From: Daphnia carinata
Taxonomy: Eukaryota > Arthropoda > Branchiopoda > Diplostraca > Daphniidae
Assembly: GCF_022539665.2 (NCBI RefSeq)
Contig: NC_081331.1
Location: 8,959,534 to 9,023,533, forward strand
Length of the DNA: 64,000 nucleotides
Reading direction: 5' to 3'
The notes under the pieces are model-generated. The model was given only the letters and a program-made list of their open reading frames with translations. It had not been told where the DNA came from and did not search any database. The position numbers were made by a program, and so were the translations under genes. Numbering within the stretch: the first letter of the stretch is position 1; each line of letters begins with the position of its first letter. Positions 11,995-23,848 of the stretch are shown one piece after another.

Positions 11995-12350
11995 AATAAC
12001 GGTGTGCTGTCGAATAAAACTTTCGAATAAAATTTCGAATAGAATAACGCAAAAAATCGAATATTTTATTCGTTATTCGTCGAATAAAAAGGTCCTTATT
12101 CGCATTCGTTATTCTTATTCTTTTCAAATTCGTATTTTGTCACTTCGAATACAGTTTCGAATAAGTAATTTTTTTGTACGGCAGGAAGTCTTGTTTTGAT
12201 TGCTGTTCTGTTTTTTTTCTGAAGGAAGGCTAAATGCCATTTTTATTCGATATTTGATTCGAAAACTTATTCGTTATTCGAAAATTATTCGTATTCGCGA
12301 ATAAAACGTCCATTTTATTCGTTATTCATTATAAACATTTATCATTTTAT
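11995..12350. repeat. TTCGAATAA-rich degenerate short-repeat array
   Basis: Over about 350 bp the words TTCGAATAA, TTATTCG and TATTCGTTATTCG recur on both strands at irregular spacing, with a less repetitive centre near 12,180-12,240. The layout of two dense flanks with mirror-image words fits a small palindromic transposon of the hAT/MITE kind. It starts where the ATAD1 relic loses its 5' part. Confidence 0.55.
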
Positions 12351-14653
12351 TCATTATGATTTCTCACAATCGTCATCCTAAACAAATTTTGTGATAATTA
12401 AGTATTGTCACGCGTACAAATTATAACGTAATAATTAAACGGGTTGCGCTTTACTCTATTTAGAGTTGTGGGTAGAGATTCACCCCTTTCACCTCTCTAT
12501 AAACTTAGAAAAAAACGAAATTTCTAACGTAGTTGAGCATAGACGTTTGCTAATCGTAAGCATCGAGTATTTAAAAGAAAGGAGCCGCTTTTCCGTGTGT
12601 GAGAGTTTGGTTGGTGTGGTAGTGTGTATGCGTGTAGGAGTTTGATTTGCGTTACTTTCGACCGGCTTTTTATCCGGGTTGTGCTTGTCTTCTTTGATGC
12701 GGTGTGGTGTTGGACACTATCAGTGTAGTTAAGTATAGTGTATTCGTTGATAGTGGAAGTAAGTCAGTATATGCTGTGTTGGCGTATAGGGATCAGCCAG
12801 TGAACGGATTGGCATCCACATGGGGAACTTACGCAACGCCCCTGAATGCGTAACTGTGACGGTATATTTTTTACGTTTTTGAAATTCGAAAACTAAACAC
12901 AATCTTCTCAGTCGTATACCATACCAATAGGTCATCTATTCTTATAGTTTGTGTAAAATCTAAGAAAGTACTAAATTGGAATACATCGATACGATTCGTT
13001 AAAAGTAACAAGAAAAATATTTAAAAAATGGACAATAGGAAAAGTTTCGATCTCTTAAAAATTTGGATGAAATCGAATTTGAAGCCACGTTACGAGAAAT
13101 ACCCGTTACTGATTATACGAAACACTCAGGAAAACTTACAACTTTTGCAGTAAAATAAATAAAGAATTTTAAATAGTACTAATACTTATATTCTAAAATA
13201 ATTTAAATCAATATTTCAATCATTTAATTTAAGTTGTTATCGTTTGTGTCTATACGTGCTGCCCCTGCGCGCAGGGCTGTAGGGGGCACGGGCCTGCAAA
13301 TTTAGTGAGCCCCCCCCCCCCTTTTTGTTTTCTTTTGCCCCTTTTTGGAAGGTAAAGTCAGTTCGCATTAAGTTGTTCACCCACAGTGGTCCGTTTTGTC
13401 TTTTCATCGAGTAACTTTGTCTCAGTTTGTTCCTTTGTCCCCAAATCAAGCGTTCTTTTTTTTTTGTTTATCCCCAAAACCCAGAAATAAAGCGTGTTTC
13501 TTTTTCTCACATCATCTCTTCCTTCAGTCATTCTCATATTCATCATCCTCATTTCTCTCTCTGTTGCACTTTATGCACGAGAGTCTGCAACAGTTTGTAT
13601 TAAAAATTTTTCACTTTATTAAAGTAAAATCTCAAAGTAAAAGAATAGAAACCAAGAATCGAACTTTGGACTTCCAATATACAGGGTCTTTCCTTTGCCG
13701 CTATGCCAACGCTGTTGAAATTGTTAGAGAAAACACATGAAACAATCAATTGAACGTTATCAATACATTCCAATGCAAAATTTAAAAAATTAGAATTTTA
13801 ATATTTATAAAATAGAACCTATTATATTTAATTTTATATCTACAGCTTCTAAATGCCATTCAGGCAATCTTACCAAATCAGCAACTTGAGAAAAGTATCT
13901 TCAATATTACTAATCCTGATATTTTAGATCTTAATTTTCAGTTATAGTAGTAGTCGCAGTCCTTTTGCATTAACGTTTTCTCAATTTGCTCAGTTGAAAG
14001 CTAAGATAAAAATATGACGTTAGGAAATCGAACCCTGGAGTTTCAATTCACTATCCCCTTCGCTATCATTATTCCAGCACGGCAGAATTCTTTCATAGAA
14101 AACTCCGTGAACCATGAATTTGATTTTACCGATTGGTTCCTATAGGAAGAAAAAAAAATTAGAAATTTGAAAATTTCATAAAAATTCTTTTCGTGGATTT
14201 GAAGCCAGGAACACCGATTATAAAATCGCATTTTATACCCACCAACCCATGCCATTATTAATATATTAATGAAGTTTAGTCACTACCGCTGAAAACTAAT
14301 GTTGGGAATACTGATGCCGAATCAGCGATGCATTTGTATTCAGATTATCGATTCAACGCTATTTACTGATTGGGATAAAAGTACAATGAGCCGCTATATT
14401 TGAAATGGGGCTTAATTGTTTGATTAAACGACCTGTGTCGACCAAATATTACGCCTATTTTGGCTCCTCTGTTATTTATAAATAAAGATATTTATCTGAA
14501 ATACACCAACCCACAGTTTATTACCGTGGAATTAAAACATTATTATTGTCTGTGAACGATCTCTAACGACAAACGTACAGATTCCTTTTGTTGCAATTGA
14601 TACAATTTCTGGGAACATTGCATGAGCAGGAACATCTATCATGCTAATAAAAA
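12351..14653. other. Intergenic, low-complexity patches
   Basis: No gene is supported. Present are GT-rich sequence (about 12,590-12,640), a 12-13 base C run with adjacent T-rich tracts (about 13,308-13,330), and a TC-rich stretch (13,440-13,560) whose long open frames on both strands are products of skewed composition. Confidence 0.5.
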
Positions 14654-14921
14654 TCATTTTTTATTTTTTATAAATTGAATGAATGTAAATGATACTACCT
14701 CTTTCAAACATTGACCCGTCTTTGTTGTCAAACTTCCCTTGGCAAAAGAACCCTGTAGGCACGCAATGTATATAAGTCTTGTGAACCAATACCCTTTTAT
14801 TGAAGGGGAACTGAAAATGGGTGTTGGTGTCACAAAGGTTGCACAAATTGGAGCTGTCACAAATGTTACAAACTAGGGAGCATTTATCTAAAGTACTTCC
14901 GTTGCCCTCAATGTAGTCCAT
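14654..14921 (-). CDS. Possible exon of a small Cys-rich protein, unrecognised
   Basis: An 86-codon frame starts MDYIEGNGSTLDKC and has paired Cys residues CNICDSSNLCNLC, spaced like a small zinc finger, then FQFPFNKRVLVHKTYIHC. A potential splice donor (GAG|GTAGTA) lies inside the frame, so the real exon may end near 14,700. I see no partner exon or promoter and cannot name a family. It may be a gene fragment. Confidence 0.25.
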
Positions 14922-15342
14922 ATTATGGGTATTTCAACAATCATACACAAATAGAAGAAGAAAAACACGCCTAGAACTACTGAGAACAACTTGTTAACTG
15001 GGGCTGTGTATTTCGCGGGGTAACATGCGATAACAAGCTAACAGGTACCTTGGAAATTAATGCCAAGCAAAATAATTTCTGAAAGTTGACTCCTTTTGAT
15101 TCTTCAAATTTTCATCTACCTCAGCGTTATGAGTCACGGAACTTTCATAATGTGTTGTCATCTGGCGACTTGTCTGGCTTTCTTTGCCAAATTCGAATGA
15201 ACCGCCTTTTTGCTTGCAGGGAATTCGTCTGCTAATAACGAAGAGAGGGAATTAGCCGCTAGATGCTACGCCAAAATGTGTCATGTTGGCTTTAACAGGA
15301 CCGTGTACCATCTTCTTATCTCTGCAAATACGATACAGATGC

Positions 15343-15510
15343 CCAGACCTGCCGTAATCGTGATTTTGATTAAAATTTTAATCGGCGATTAAGTCATCTT
15401 TGAATTATCGAATTCGGCGATTAGATTAAACAATTTTTCATTTTAAATTTTGATTGTTTTCCGATTATTTAGTGACATCTATGAAGATAGATGAGATTAT
15501 ATGAAAGTGT
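15343..15510. repeat. hAT-like non-autonomous element, copy 2
   Basis: It begins CAGACCTGCCGTAATCG and continues with GATTAAAATTTTAATCGGCG. Its inner part, GATTATTTAGTGACATCTATG, is the reverse complement of a segment of the 6530-6835 copy. The opposite orientation of the two copies indicates a mobile repeat rather than a tandem duplication. Confidence 0.6.
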
Positions 15511-15693
15511 ACTCATAGCTTGGTCGGAATTCCAGTCGGGTTCTTTTCCCCTTGAGTTCTTTATCGATACAAGTACTGTTTCAGTTCCATATCATTTAAT
15601 TCTGTGACCAGCACACGTTCAACATTGTTCAATATTCGTCAACGTTCAATATTGCCGTATACGTAATACGTTTATAATATATTAAATATAATA

Positions 15694-15925
15694 TACAGTA
15701 CCTGCCAAAAGTTTCCGGACAGCCGAGAGCGGCTTATGGAAAAACCAGTTTTTCTTTAAACTCTTAAAAATATACTAATCATCGGACATAGATGATTCTG
15801 AAAATGAAATTTGTCCTTAAGATTAGTTTTATTCATGATTTTTTTTTGGGAATTTTTCTTTCACGGGAAAGGCCCTTTAAAAAAGCAGGCAAAAGTTTCC
15901 GGACAGTCGAGAGGGCCAGTAGTAA
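15694..15925. mobile_element. Tc1/mariner-like element end (relic)
   Basis: TACAGTACCTGCCAAAAGT starts after a TA and has the look of a Tc1/mariner terminal repeat. The internal word GCAAAAGTTTCCGGACAG recurs about 180 bp inside (15,890-15,907) in direct orientation, as in elements with paired transposase-binding sites. No transposase frame or opposite terminus was found, so this is a truncated end. Confidence 0.5.
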
Positions 15926-16159
15926 ATGGGGCTACTTTGGCTTTCATGTACGCGACGATAAATGGGGCTACGAGGGCGTTTTTGGGCTTAAAAAAAAAAG
16001 GCATCATTTAAACTATAATCTAATATGAGATTTTGCATATCATGCCATATGCAGAATCACTATAATTTTGAGTTAAAAACGGCAAATTTTTATTCCAAGG
16101 TAATTTGCGCTATCTTCTCATCCCGCATAGTTGCCGATTTTCCTATTCCTCTACATAAT

Positions 16160-16243
16160 AAATCGGAGCGGAAAATTTTTTTTAGAGCCTATAGCTGCTG
16201 CTGCTGCCGCCGTAGCGCCCTTGAATATTTTCCGCTCCGATTT
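16160..16243. repeat. Hairpin with 17-bp perfect stem
   Basis: AAATCGGAGCGGAAAAT (16,160-16,176) is the exact reverse complement of ATTTTCCGCTCCGATTT (16,227-16,243). The loop of 50 bases carries a CTGCTGCTGCTGCCGCCG stretch. Confidence 0.8.
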
Positions 16244-16246
16244 GAA

Positions 16247-17707
16247 AAGTAGATAAGTAGGAAAATAGGAGGAAAGTAGGAAAGTATTACTAAATTAAAT
16301 AAATATAAAACCCCTTCCGTCCTATCCCGCCTATGTAATATAAAGAGATGCAATTCAGAAGCTTGCGACGCGCGCGTTGTAGTTCGCACGTTCAATTACA
16401 GAGTGTGAAATTTGTAAATTATGACAGTGAGAACTGCAAGTCATTGTGTGACTAACAGCACGTAACAAAATGATTACAGTGAACCATTTCACCATCGGTA
16501 CACTGATCGACACTCCACCACTGGACAACAACCCATATTGCTAGGGTACAATCATTCTTTTCCTTGTGCAGGCGTTGCGGCGCACCGAGCTCAAACTAAT
16601 ACCTAAATAGCCAGATACACCATATCCCTGAAGCCGAGTACTATAGCAATGGGATTTTGCCATGACTCCAACGAAATCAAGAAACAAGTGTCTTTGCTGT
16701 TGTATTGACAAACCTTTAAGATTTCTTCAAGTACAGACTCGGGGATTTAGCAGTTGCCAATAGTGACATGTGGATGAGGATAAGTTCTAATTAAACTTTG
16801 ATAGCGAAGAAGTCACGGTGAACGTGTTTGACTCATCGTTGGGAAAAAGTTGTTTTCCAACACAATGCAGTTATACAAATTTACCGAAACACTTTCTGTC
16901 AAAGCTTGAGGTTTCAGAAAATCAAATTCAGGTATCATACTTCACCAACTGTAATGTGAAAAGTGAGCGACTCGTCTTCGGTAAACAAAAGCTTTCAAAT
17001 AGACGAACGATTGCCTCGACCTTGGTCAGTATTACTCAAGTCCCGTTTAAATTTAAGAGCTGGGTAAGATTTTAACATAAAAAATGGTCAAATAACAAAA
17101 AAGGGCAGCACTTTCTTTAAGGCGCGCAAATTTTGTACTTAGTTAACTGACTAAATATTACAGGTTGTTTTTCCTATAACCCAAAGTATTGAAAACAGAT
17201 GCAAAACTCGAGACAAGAACGGGAAAGAAAAATTAAGACCGAGATCGAGCAAAAGTTTGGCTACGCATTTTCTGCACAAATGGTTCGCAATCAAGCACAC
17301 AAGTTGACGAGAGCAAGGTGGAGGGAGAAAAGCCAGAGTTCAGGTTCTTTCCACGATAAAAAAAAACCGGAAAAAAAAACAAAAAAGGAAAAAGAGAAAA
17401 AAATAACAAAAAAATTTTGACCCGCTTACAACCAACGCGCCCAGATTTTCTAAAAAAAATTAAATTAAGACAATCCCCTCCTCATGTACGCTAGAGTTAA
17501 CAATTCCTATAGTCATTACTTGTAATTTTTTTTTTAGGTGGAGATGGCTAACCAAGAGAAAATGCTTAGTATGACCCAACACAAGGTTGTTTTAGTACCG
17601 GCACAAAAACAAAGGTTGTAGAAGAGTTCGGCAAGGATGATTTATTTTCCCGTCCAATATCCCGCCATTCCCCACCCTTGCATACGCTCTTTTCTTGAGT
17701 CATGAAT
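16247..17707. other. Spacer downstream of the Y-box gene
   Basis: No gene is supported. The stretch near 17,340-17,460 is A/G-rich and yields Lys/Glu-rich open frames without other support. The part closest to 17,707 is likely the 3' UTR of the Y-box gene. Confidence 0.45.
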
Positions 17708-19631
17708 TTACGCGTTGCTCTCGTTACTAGTGGCGTTCATGGACTGTCCTTCGACCTGAAAATAAACAATTAACAATCAGTGAATCTTCTAAAAATAAAA
17801 TGAAAATGTTTGGAAAATTAGCCATGATATAGCTCGCTCACATAATTATCACAAATTTCGTAATTACTAGCATAGCAAAAGTTGGACAAATACAGAGCAA
17901 TGCATTTAGAAAAATCTTAGCAAAAGCTTGTTGCTAACCTTTCCTTCAAGCCCCTCCCCAGAACGAGGCCTGGCTCCGCGACTGCGACCGCCACGTCGTC
18001 CTCTGAAAGGACGACCACCACGGTATGCTCCACGGCTTTCACCGGGACCATCTTCTTGAACTCCTTCAGATGATTCTTGTCCGGGTCCATGATCAGAGCG
18101 GGCTCCGCGTCCACGTCCATAATAGCCACGAGCACGAGACCGGGTGCGACCACGTCCGCGAGCGCCATCGCGCAAACCTCCGCGAGCCCCACGAGATTTA
18201 TTATCTTCTCCCGCCTCCTTTCAAAAGAATTCGTAATAATTAGAAATTAAAGCGGAAAATAAAAAATAAAGCTACCCACATTTTCTGCTACACTTCTCGC
18301 ATCTACTAACATTTTCTGCTTAAGGACAATCGTCAAATTTTTTTTACCTGATCGGCGTCACCTTCCGCGTGGGGTTTCTCAGCAGAAACTTCTTCACCTT
18401 CGGTGTTTTTACGGGGGCGGTTGAAATAACGAGGACGGTAACTCATTCCACGGAAGCGCCCACGGAAACCACGTCCACGAGAAGGCCCTTCTCTGGGAGC
18501 GCTCATTTCTTCATTTTCTTCATCTCCTTCACCACGCTCTTCAGAATGATCTTTCCCATCTGTAAAGAAAATTTTATTGGGCGCTTACATCCAGATTCCT
18601 TTAAATCATTTTATAACCTTCATCGCCTTCGCGACGAGGTCCCCTTGGTCTACGTCGGTAACCACTTCCCAAACCACTATTACCTCCGGCAGCGCGTCTG
18701 CGGTAGCCATACCCTCCTGGGCCACGCCGGTCTGCTGCATACGGAGAACCCTACGTAAGAATATAGTTAGCTTAAAAGATTATTTCGTTCACAACGTCAA
18801 ACACACATGAACCTTAACAAACAACAACTATGAACAACAAAATTATGTCAATTTCAAAAGTGATGAATAAAATTTTAAATTTAACACAAAACTGCATCAT
18901 CCTTGCAGCTTACCTTGACTGGTTCACCTTCTGGACCAGTAACATTGGCTGCTTCGTGGCCTTTCTCCCCCACAACCACGTCAAACTCTACAATCTCTCC
19001 ATCCCCAACACTCCTAACAGCTTTTCTTGGGTTATTGCGTGATATGGCCGTCTATGTGTGAAAAAAAAACATTAATTATTGCATTCAATAATGGAAAAGT
19101 AAGTTATAAACCGAACCTGATGGACAAAGATGTCTTCTTTAGTGTCATTCCTGAATAATAAAGAAATAAACAGAATCATCAGTTTTAATATACATAAAAT
19201 ACAATTATCTAATGAGCAAATGGTAATACGATAATACTTGATCAATATAAAAAAAAAAACTTAAAACAATTTAGCTGTTCATAAAGCACAAGTTCTTCAC
19301 CGGTTGATAAAGCCATATCCACTCTTCACATTGAACCACTTGACCACACCCGACACTTTGGTAGCTAAAAATAAAAATACAGAGGTAATTAAAGTAAAAC
19401 AAAATGTACGTTTTAGTGAAAAACTGAACGTTAACAAAAGATCGGCATGACATCGTCATGGCGGCACTGGGACTGAGGCGTCCTCCATGATCCGTGCACA
19501 CCACGCCGGTACGAATTATTTTTTCTTACAAATTTCGGAAAATTTCTACACAATAATCAACTTTTGTTACCGATGATTTGCTTTTCCGGGGCAGCCTTTG
19601 GCTGTTCGGGCTGGTTTTCCGGGTCGGCCAT
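17708..19631 (-). CDS. Y-box binding protein (cold-shock domain RNA-binding protein)
   Basis: Y-box proteins bind mRNA and package and regulate it in the cytoplasm. The protein starts [20 protein letters not shown], then the cold-shock domain: [20 protein letters not shown] with RNP1, [11 protein letters not shown] with RNP2, then [19 protein letters not shown] and [20 protein letters not shown]. After it come basic RG/RRP islands alternating with acidic patches ([45 protein letters not shown]), as in the family. The last exon encodes [15 protein letters not shown] before the stop at 17,708. About six exons have short introns. The start at 19,631 matches the usual MAD-type N terminus; an in-frame ATG at 19,742 could add 37 residues. 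It is intact and corresponds to Drosophila yps / vertebrate YBX1. Confidence 0.92.
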
Positions 19632-22600
19632 GATGTTTAAACTGGCTAAAGATGGTAAAAAGGACCCACACTCCTGCTTGATGGTACTGCACGCCCTTCC
19701 TTTTGATCTATCAGTCTGTGCTGTTCTTCTGCAGACGCTCAAAGCACGCCAAGTTAGTGTAGTGGGCTAGGACGCCAACAAAAATAGCATTTTAATCGAT
19801 TCGTAGTTTTGCCGAGGAATCGATAATATTCAGTGGAGGGATTAACTATGACTGAAATGCAAAAACGTGTAATTTTTCACTGCGTGCTTGTAAAAAAAAA
19901 AAACAAAAAAAACATTTGAATCCATTCAAAATTCATTTGTTCGCCATCGAAAAAAAACTAACAATGTTTCTGATCATCCGTTAAATAGAACCTAGGTCTA
20001 TGGGGAACAGCCCCCAAGTTCGGATGCCGTTCAAGAAACTTGGCTAACGAGGAATCGCCTATGCCCTACTTTATGAACTCTATTTAAAGTCCTAGTTGGA
20101 TTTCAGCCCATATTGTCTGTACTTTGTTGAAAAAAGTCTGTTTCCAAGGTGCGTTAATAAACAACAATTTTTGAAGAGTATGGTCACTGAGAAGCCATTT
20201 GAAAAAGAAAAGCACAAAGAAACATGATGCATTATTATTCGTTAAAGTAAATTGATGTATGGTGTTTGCAAATTTAAGACCAAGTTGTGTTTCCTTTCAA
20301 ACCCTGATACCCGCGGTATTATCGAAGAAATCTGGTATTTTTCCGCTTACTATTCTGTTAAAGACGTTCATTTATTGAAGGCACCGTGATACTTCGTTAA
20401 GTTACGCACAAATTTGAATGTCATAGTTTAGTACCTGTACATGGCGTTGGTGTTAACAGCAACAACACTTACAATGTTAATAATACTGAGAACATCTCTT
20501 ACTAAAATATACTGTATATGTTTTTTCCTTGGAATAATTATATTATAAAATATCTGGGAAATTGATATTAGGAATCAAAATCGGACAATGATGACCAATG
20601 CGGGATATCGGAAGGGAAAGTTATAAAATGAAACTGTTGAAATGTGCAACACTTGTGTTTCTTTATTCTTTTACCTGTTGTATGGCGGTACCGATCGGGT
20701 CTACATTCTTGATGATTTTTTCATTAGAACAAAGATTGACTGCAAGAGTTCTGCGGACAGTTTCTTCGCTTTCACACAATCCGACCTCGTAAATTCCGAA
20801 AGGCACGAAAAATAGCTTAGACAACAGCCCTTGGAACACCGACTGCCGCTTAAGCATTTCCCCCTTTTTTCTTGTAACACCTGCAAAGGACAGCCATCCG
20901 ACGTCGGGCACGTTGGCCGGACCATCAGAACACAGAGATGGCTAGCCTTGCAATGTATAAACGATTGTACCGATTAGTGGCTAGAGAATTAAAACTAGCA
21001 CAGATTTTTTGGATACCTTGGAGGAGGTGAACGGCAAGAGCTTGTGCTAACGTTTATTTCCCAAGGCGCGACGGATGGTTACCAATCGCTCATTCGTCCC
21101 GCGCTAAAACTATACAAACACGTACTCGTCGATCGATTCGTCCTGTCAACCGAATCTTTTAATACCAATTTTCGAAGAACAGAAGCAATCTTGTCACGTC
21201 AGGCTATGACAGAAATTTACGTTTTAAACACTGAAATTCCTAAAACAAAATAAAGTGTTATGTACCGGTGCTAACTGAAATACCTGTGGATGTAAAGAGG
21301 TTGTAAGTTTAAGAAGGACTGGTGATACACAGAAAAAACTGGTTTTATTGCCAGAAGCCTGAAGCCAATACAATTTGAGTTGGCACACAGTAAAGAGCAA
21401 TAATTATTCAACCCTTTACGTTTGACTGATTGCAAAAAAAAAGAAGCTATCATGTTAGCGATTTGTAAACGCAAAACAAGCATTTAGCTTATGAAGGCGA
21501 TGATGAAGGGCCGCTCTAAGTTGTCAATATTTTTAAGCACTGTTTTTATTGATTTAGTTTTACTTTATTATTCTTACTTTTTTTTTCTCTGTCCACTTGT
21601 GACGGACGCCTGTGGGAAGGTTACGGAAATGAATCTCCCCAAACCTATATTAAACCTGCTGAAAAATGTTACCGAATACGTTTTGTCACACAAAAAAATG
21701 CAGTAAATCAAATAAAATATTTGTTAGGCAAATCGGAGAAAATGCAATCCAGTTCGCTTTAGCGTATTCGTAACAAACAAAATTTCAGTGAGCAAAACCT
21801 TTTTTATTTCAATTGATTATTTTATTCCATTAAATTCAACTAAAATGTACAGGGTTTTTGGACGGCAGTTTATTACAGACACTTGTCGTCCTATAGGTTT
21901 TCTCACAAGTGCAACTTCGTGGCAAAGCACATTATCTGCGATAATGTCTTGGGTTTTTGTGTCACACTCCGCCACGTCTACAGGATGTTAATCTTTCTGT
22001 ATCAGTTGGGCATTTTTGCAGTAGGAAATACAAGGAAAAAAAAAAAATAAAAATAAAAATAAGAAGCCCTCTAGATCTTTCCTTTGATAGATAATTTGTC
22101 AAAATTCTTTATTGGTATGGAGTTTACACATTGTATTCATGCAAACAATAAACCATGGAAGCGCATAATCATGATTTCAAGGAACTTAAGGCAAACATTT
22201 GACAGATGTAGACATATTATACACAAAGCTAGGTAGTCATGGAGCAGTCCGTTCATTTGCTTGTCATTGTATGTAACCTACAATACTCATCAGAAGAATT
22301 GAACTAGTCCCAATTTGTTTTTTTCGTGTTTTTTCATAGATCCCACTGGCATCACTTTCCACCATAGTTTATTTTCATTCTACCACATTGTTCGTTGGAT
22401 TAAAATAAAATTCAGATTTATTATTGAAAATCGTACGAGGAATGCTTTGGTGAAGAATGCGTTTACGAGCGTGACCAGTTCCAATTAAATCAGTCATTTC
22501 CGTTTTCCCTCGCTTTTTTTTTATTTTGCACTGCTAGGGCAATCTACTAAACCCCACAACACATCACGCCGAGCCTGGAAATAAAATAGAATGGACAACG

Positions 22601-23848
22601 AAGTGACATTTGATGTTGAAACAAATTGGTTCAAAGAAACAACAGGAACATTACCAATCAAACGTCATTGGTTCTGGTTTTCCAACAATTTTTCCTGTTT
22701 TTTTTTTTTTTTGCATGAAAAATAAATAAATAAGGTGTTCATTCTTCGAACGAATTTTTTTCTTTGGAATTAGCTTAAGTTCGCTGCTTCTCTAGTTTTT
22801 TTTTAGGCACCGCATTATGCTGTTTCTTAGAATAATATATGGGCAACATATCTCGAGGAGACTTATGCCTTTATCAACACCACAGAGATGTTGAAAATTT
22901 TATTTATTTTCGAAAACGGGCTCTTTATCTTGCCGAGTACAGGGAAAATGATAAACCAAGTTAACACATCTCATACGCCCGTGAACGCATTGTATTGCCC
23001 TCGTAACTGAACATTGCAAATTAAACTATGAGGAATAACCCTGATTTTATTTTAATCCAACAACTTCGGATACCCCATTAGGTAAATAGACAAACTTGGA
23101 AGGACGTAGTGCCACACGACATGATGGTAAGATCTCGAAAAACACGAGCGATGTTCAATTTTTTCTGTTGGGTATTGTTAAGGTACAAAAATGTCGATAG
23201 CTTCACAGAAATGCAACGCAAACCAAAAAAAAAAAGGTAGACGAAAAAAGGCTAGCTGCGGCTTGTATAATAAACTGATATCAGAATTGTGGGTAAAATT
23301 TAATCTAAAATTGAAGGCTTAACATTGATGTGCGAGCCAGCAAAGCATTGGGTAATGTGTAACTTCAGTTGGCTGAATAACGTCTACTCAGCAAGCGACA
23401 GTCTGAAGTTGAACGGTTCGATATTTGAACTTGCGCACCCCAAAACTGCTGCATTGAGAAACCATATTACGAGAAGCCATAAATTGTGATATGAATGTCA
23501 TAGGCCAAGAACGGCTAGCTCCGTTCCACAACATTTCAACGATAACCTCAAGGGTAGTCAAATTTTAAGTACTGTCGGATTTTCCTCAGGCCAATAGCGA
23601 TATCGTTAGATCCCAACTGCTTACAACATGCTGTATACTTCAAGATGAAAGAAAAACAATAAGCTCAACACAACCATTTAAAGCGTGGAAGAGAAACTGT
23701 GTTAATGGTGGTTGTATCTACAGTACAAGTAGTTTGGTTACAAAATTAAGAGGCGATATAAATAACTCACTCAGCACATTAAATAAGTGTCCGCAACAGT
23801 GTATCATGACAATCCAAAGACTTTCAGTGAAGAGTAACCTATTTCACT
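19632..23848. other. Long intergenic spacer with one weak exon candidate
   Basis: No gene can be named. On the minus strand, 20,850-20,675 has an open stretch (MLKRQSVFQGLLSKLFF, then VPFGIYEVGLCESEETVRR) bounded by an AG upstream and CAG|GTAAAA downstream, and could be one exon of an unknown gene (low confidence). On the plus strand at 20,939 a short peptide start, MASLAMYKRLYRLVAREL, faces it and might mark a divergent start, but no continuation was found. 22,000-23,848 shows only AT-rich sequence; its end is probably UBR3 3' UTR. Confidence 0.4.

Noticed and set aside
13396-13740. 114-codon plus-strand ORF and overlapping minus-strand ORFs
   Set aside because: They lie in TC-rich low-complexity DNA that leaves several frames open at once; no splice or family support.
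17199-17420. Lys/Glu-rich plus-strand ORF near the Y-box gene
   Set aside because: The composition follows an A/G-rich tract; the second half is simple sequence.
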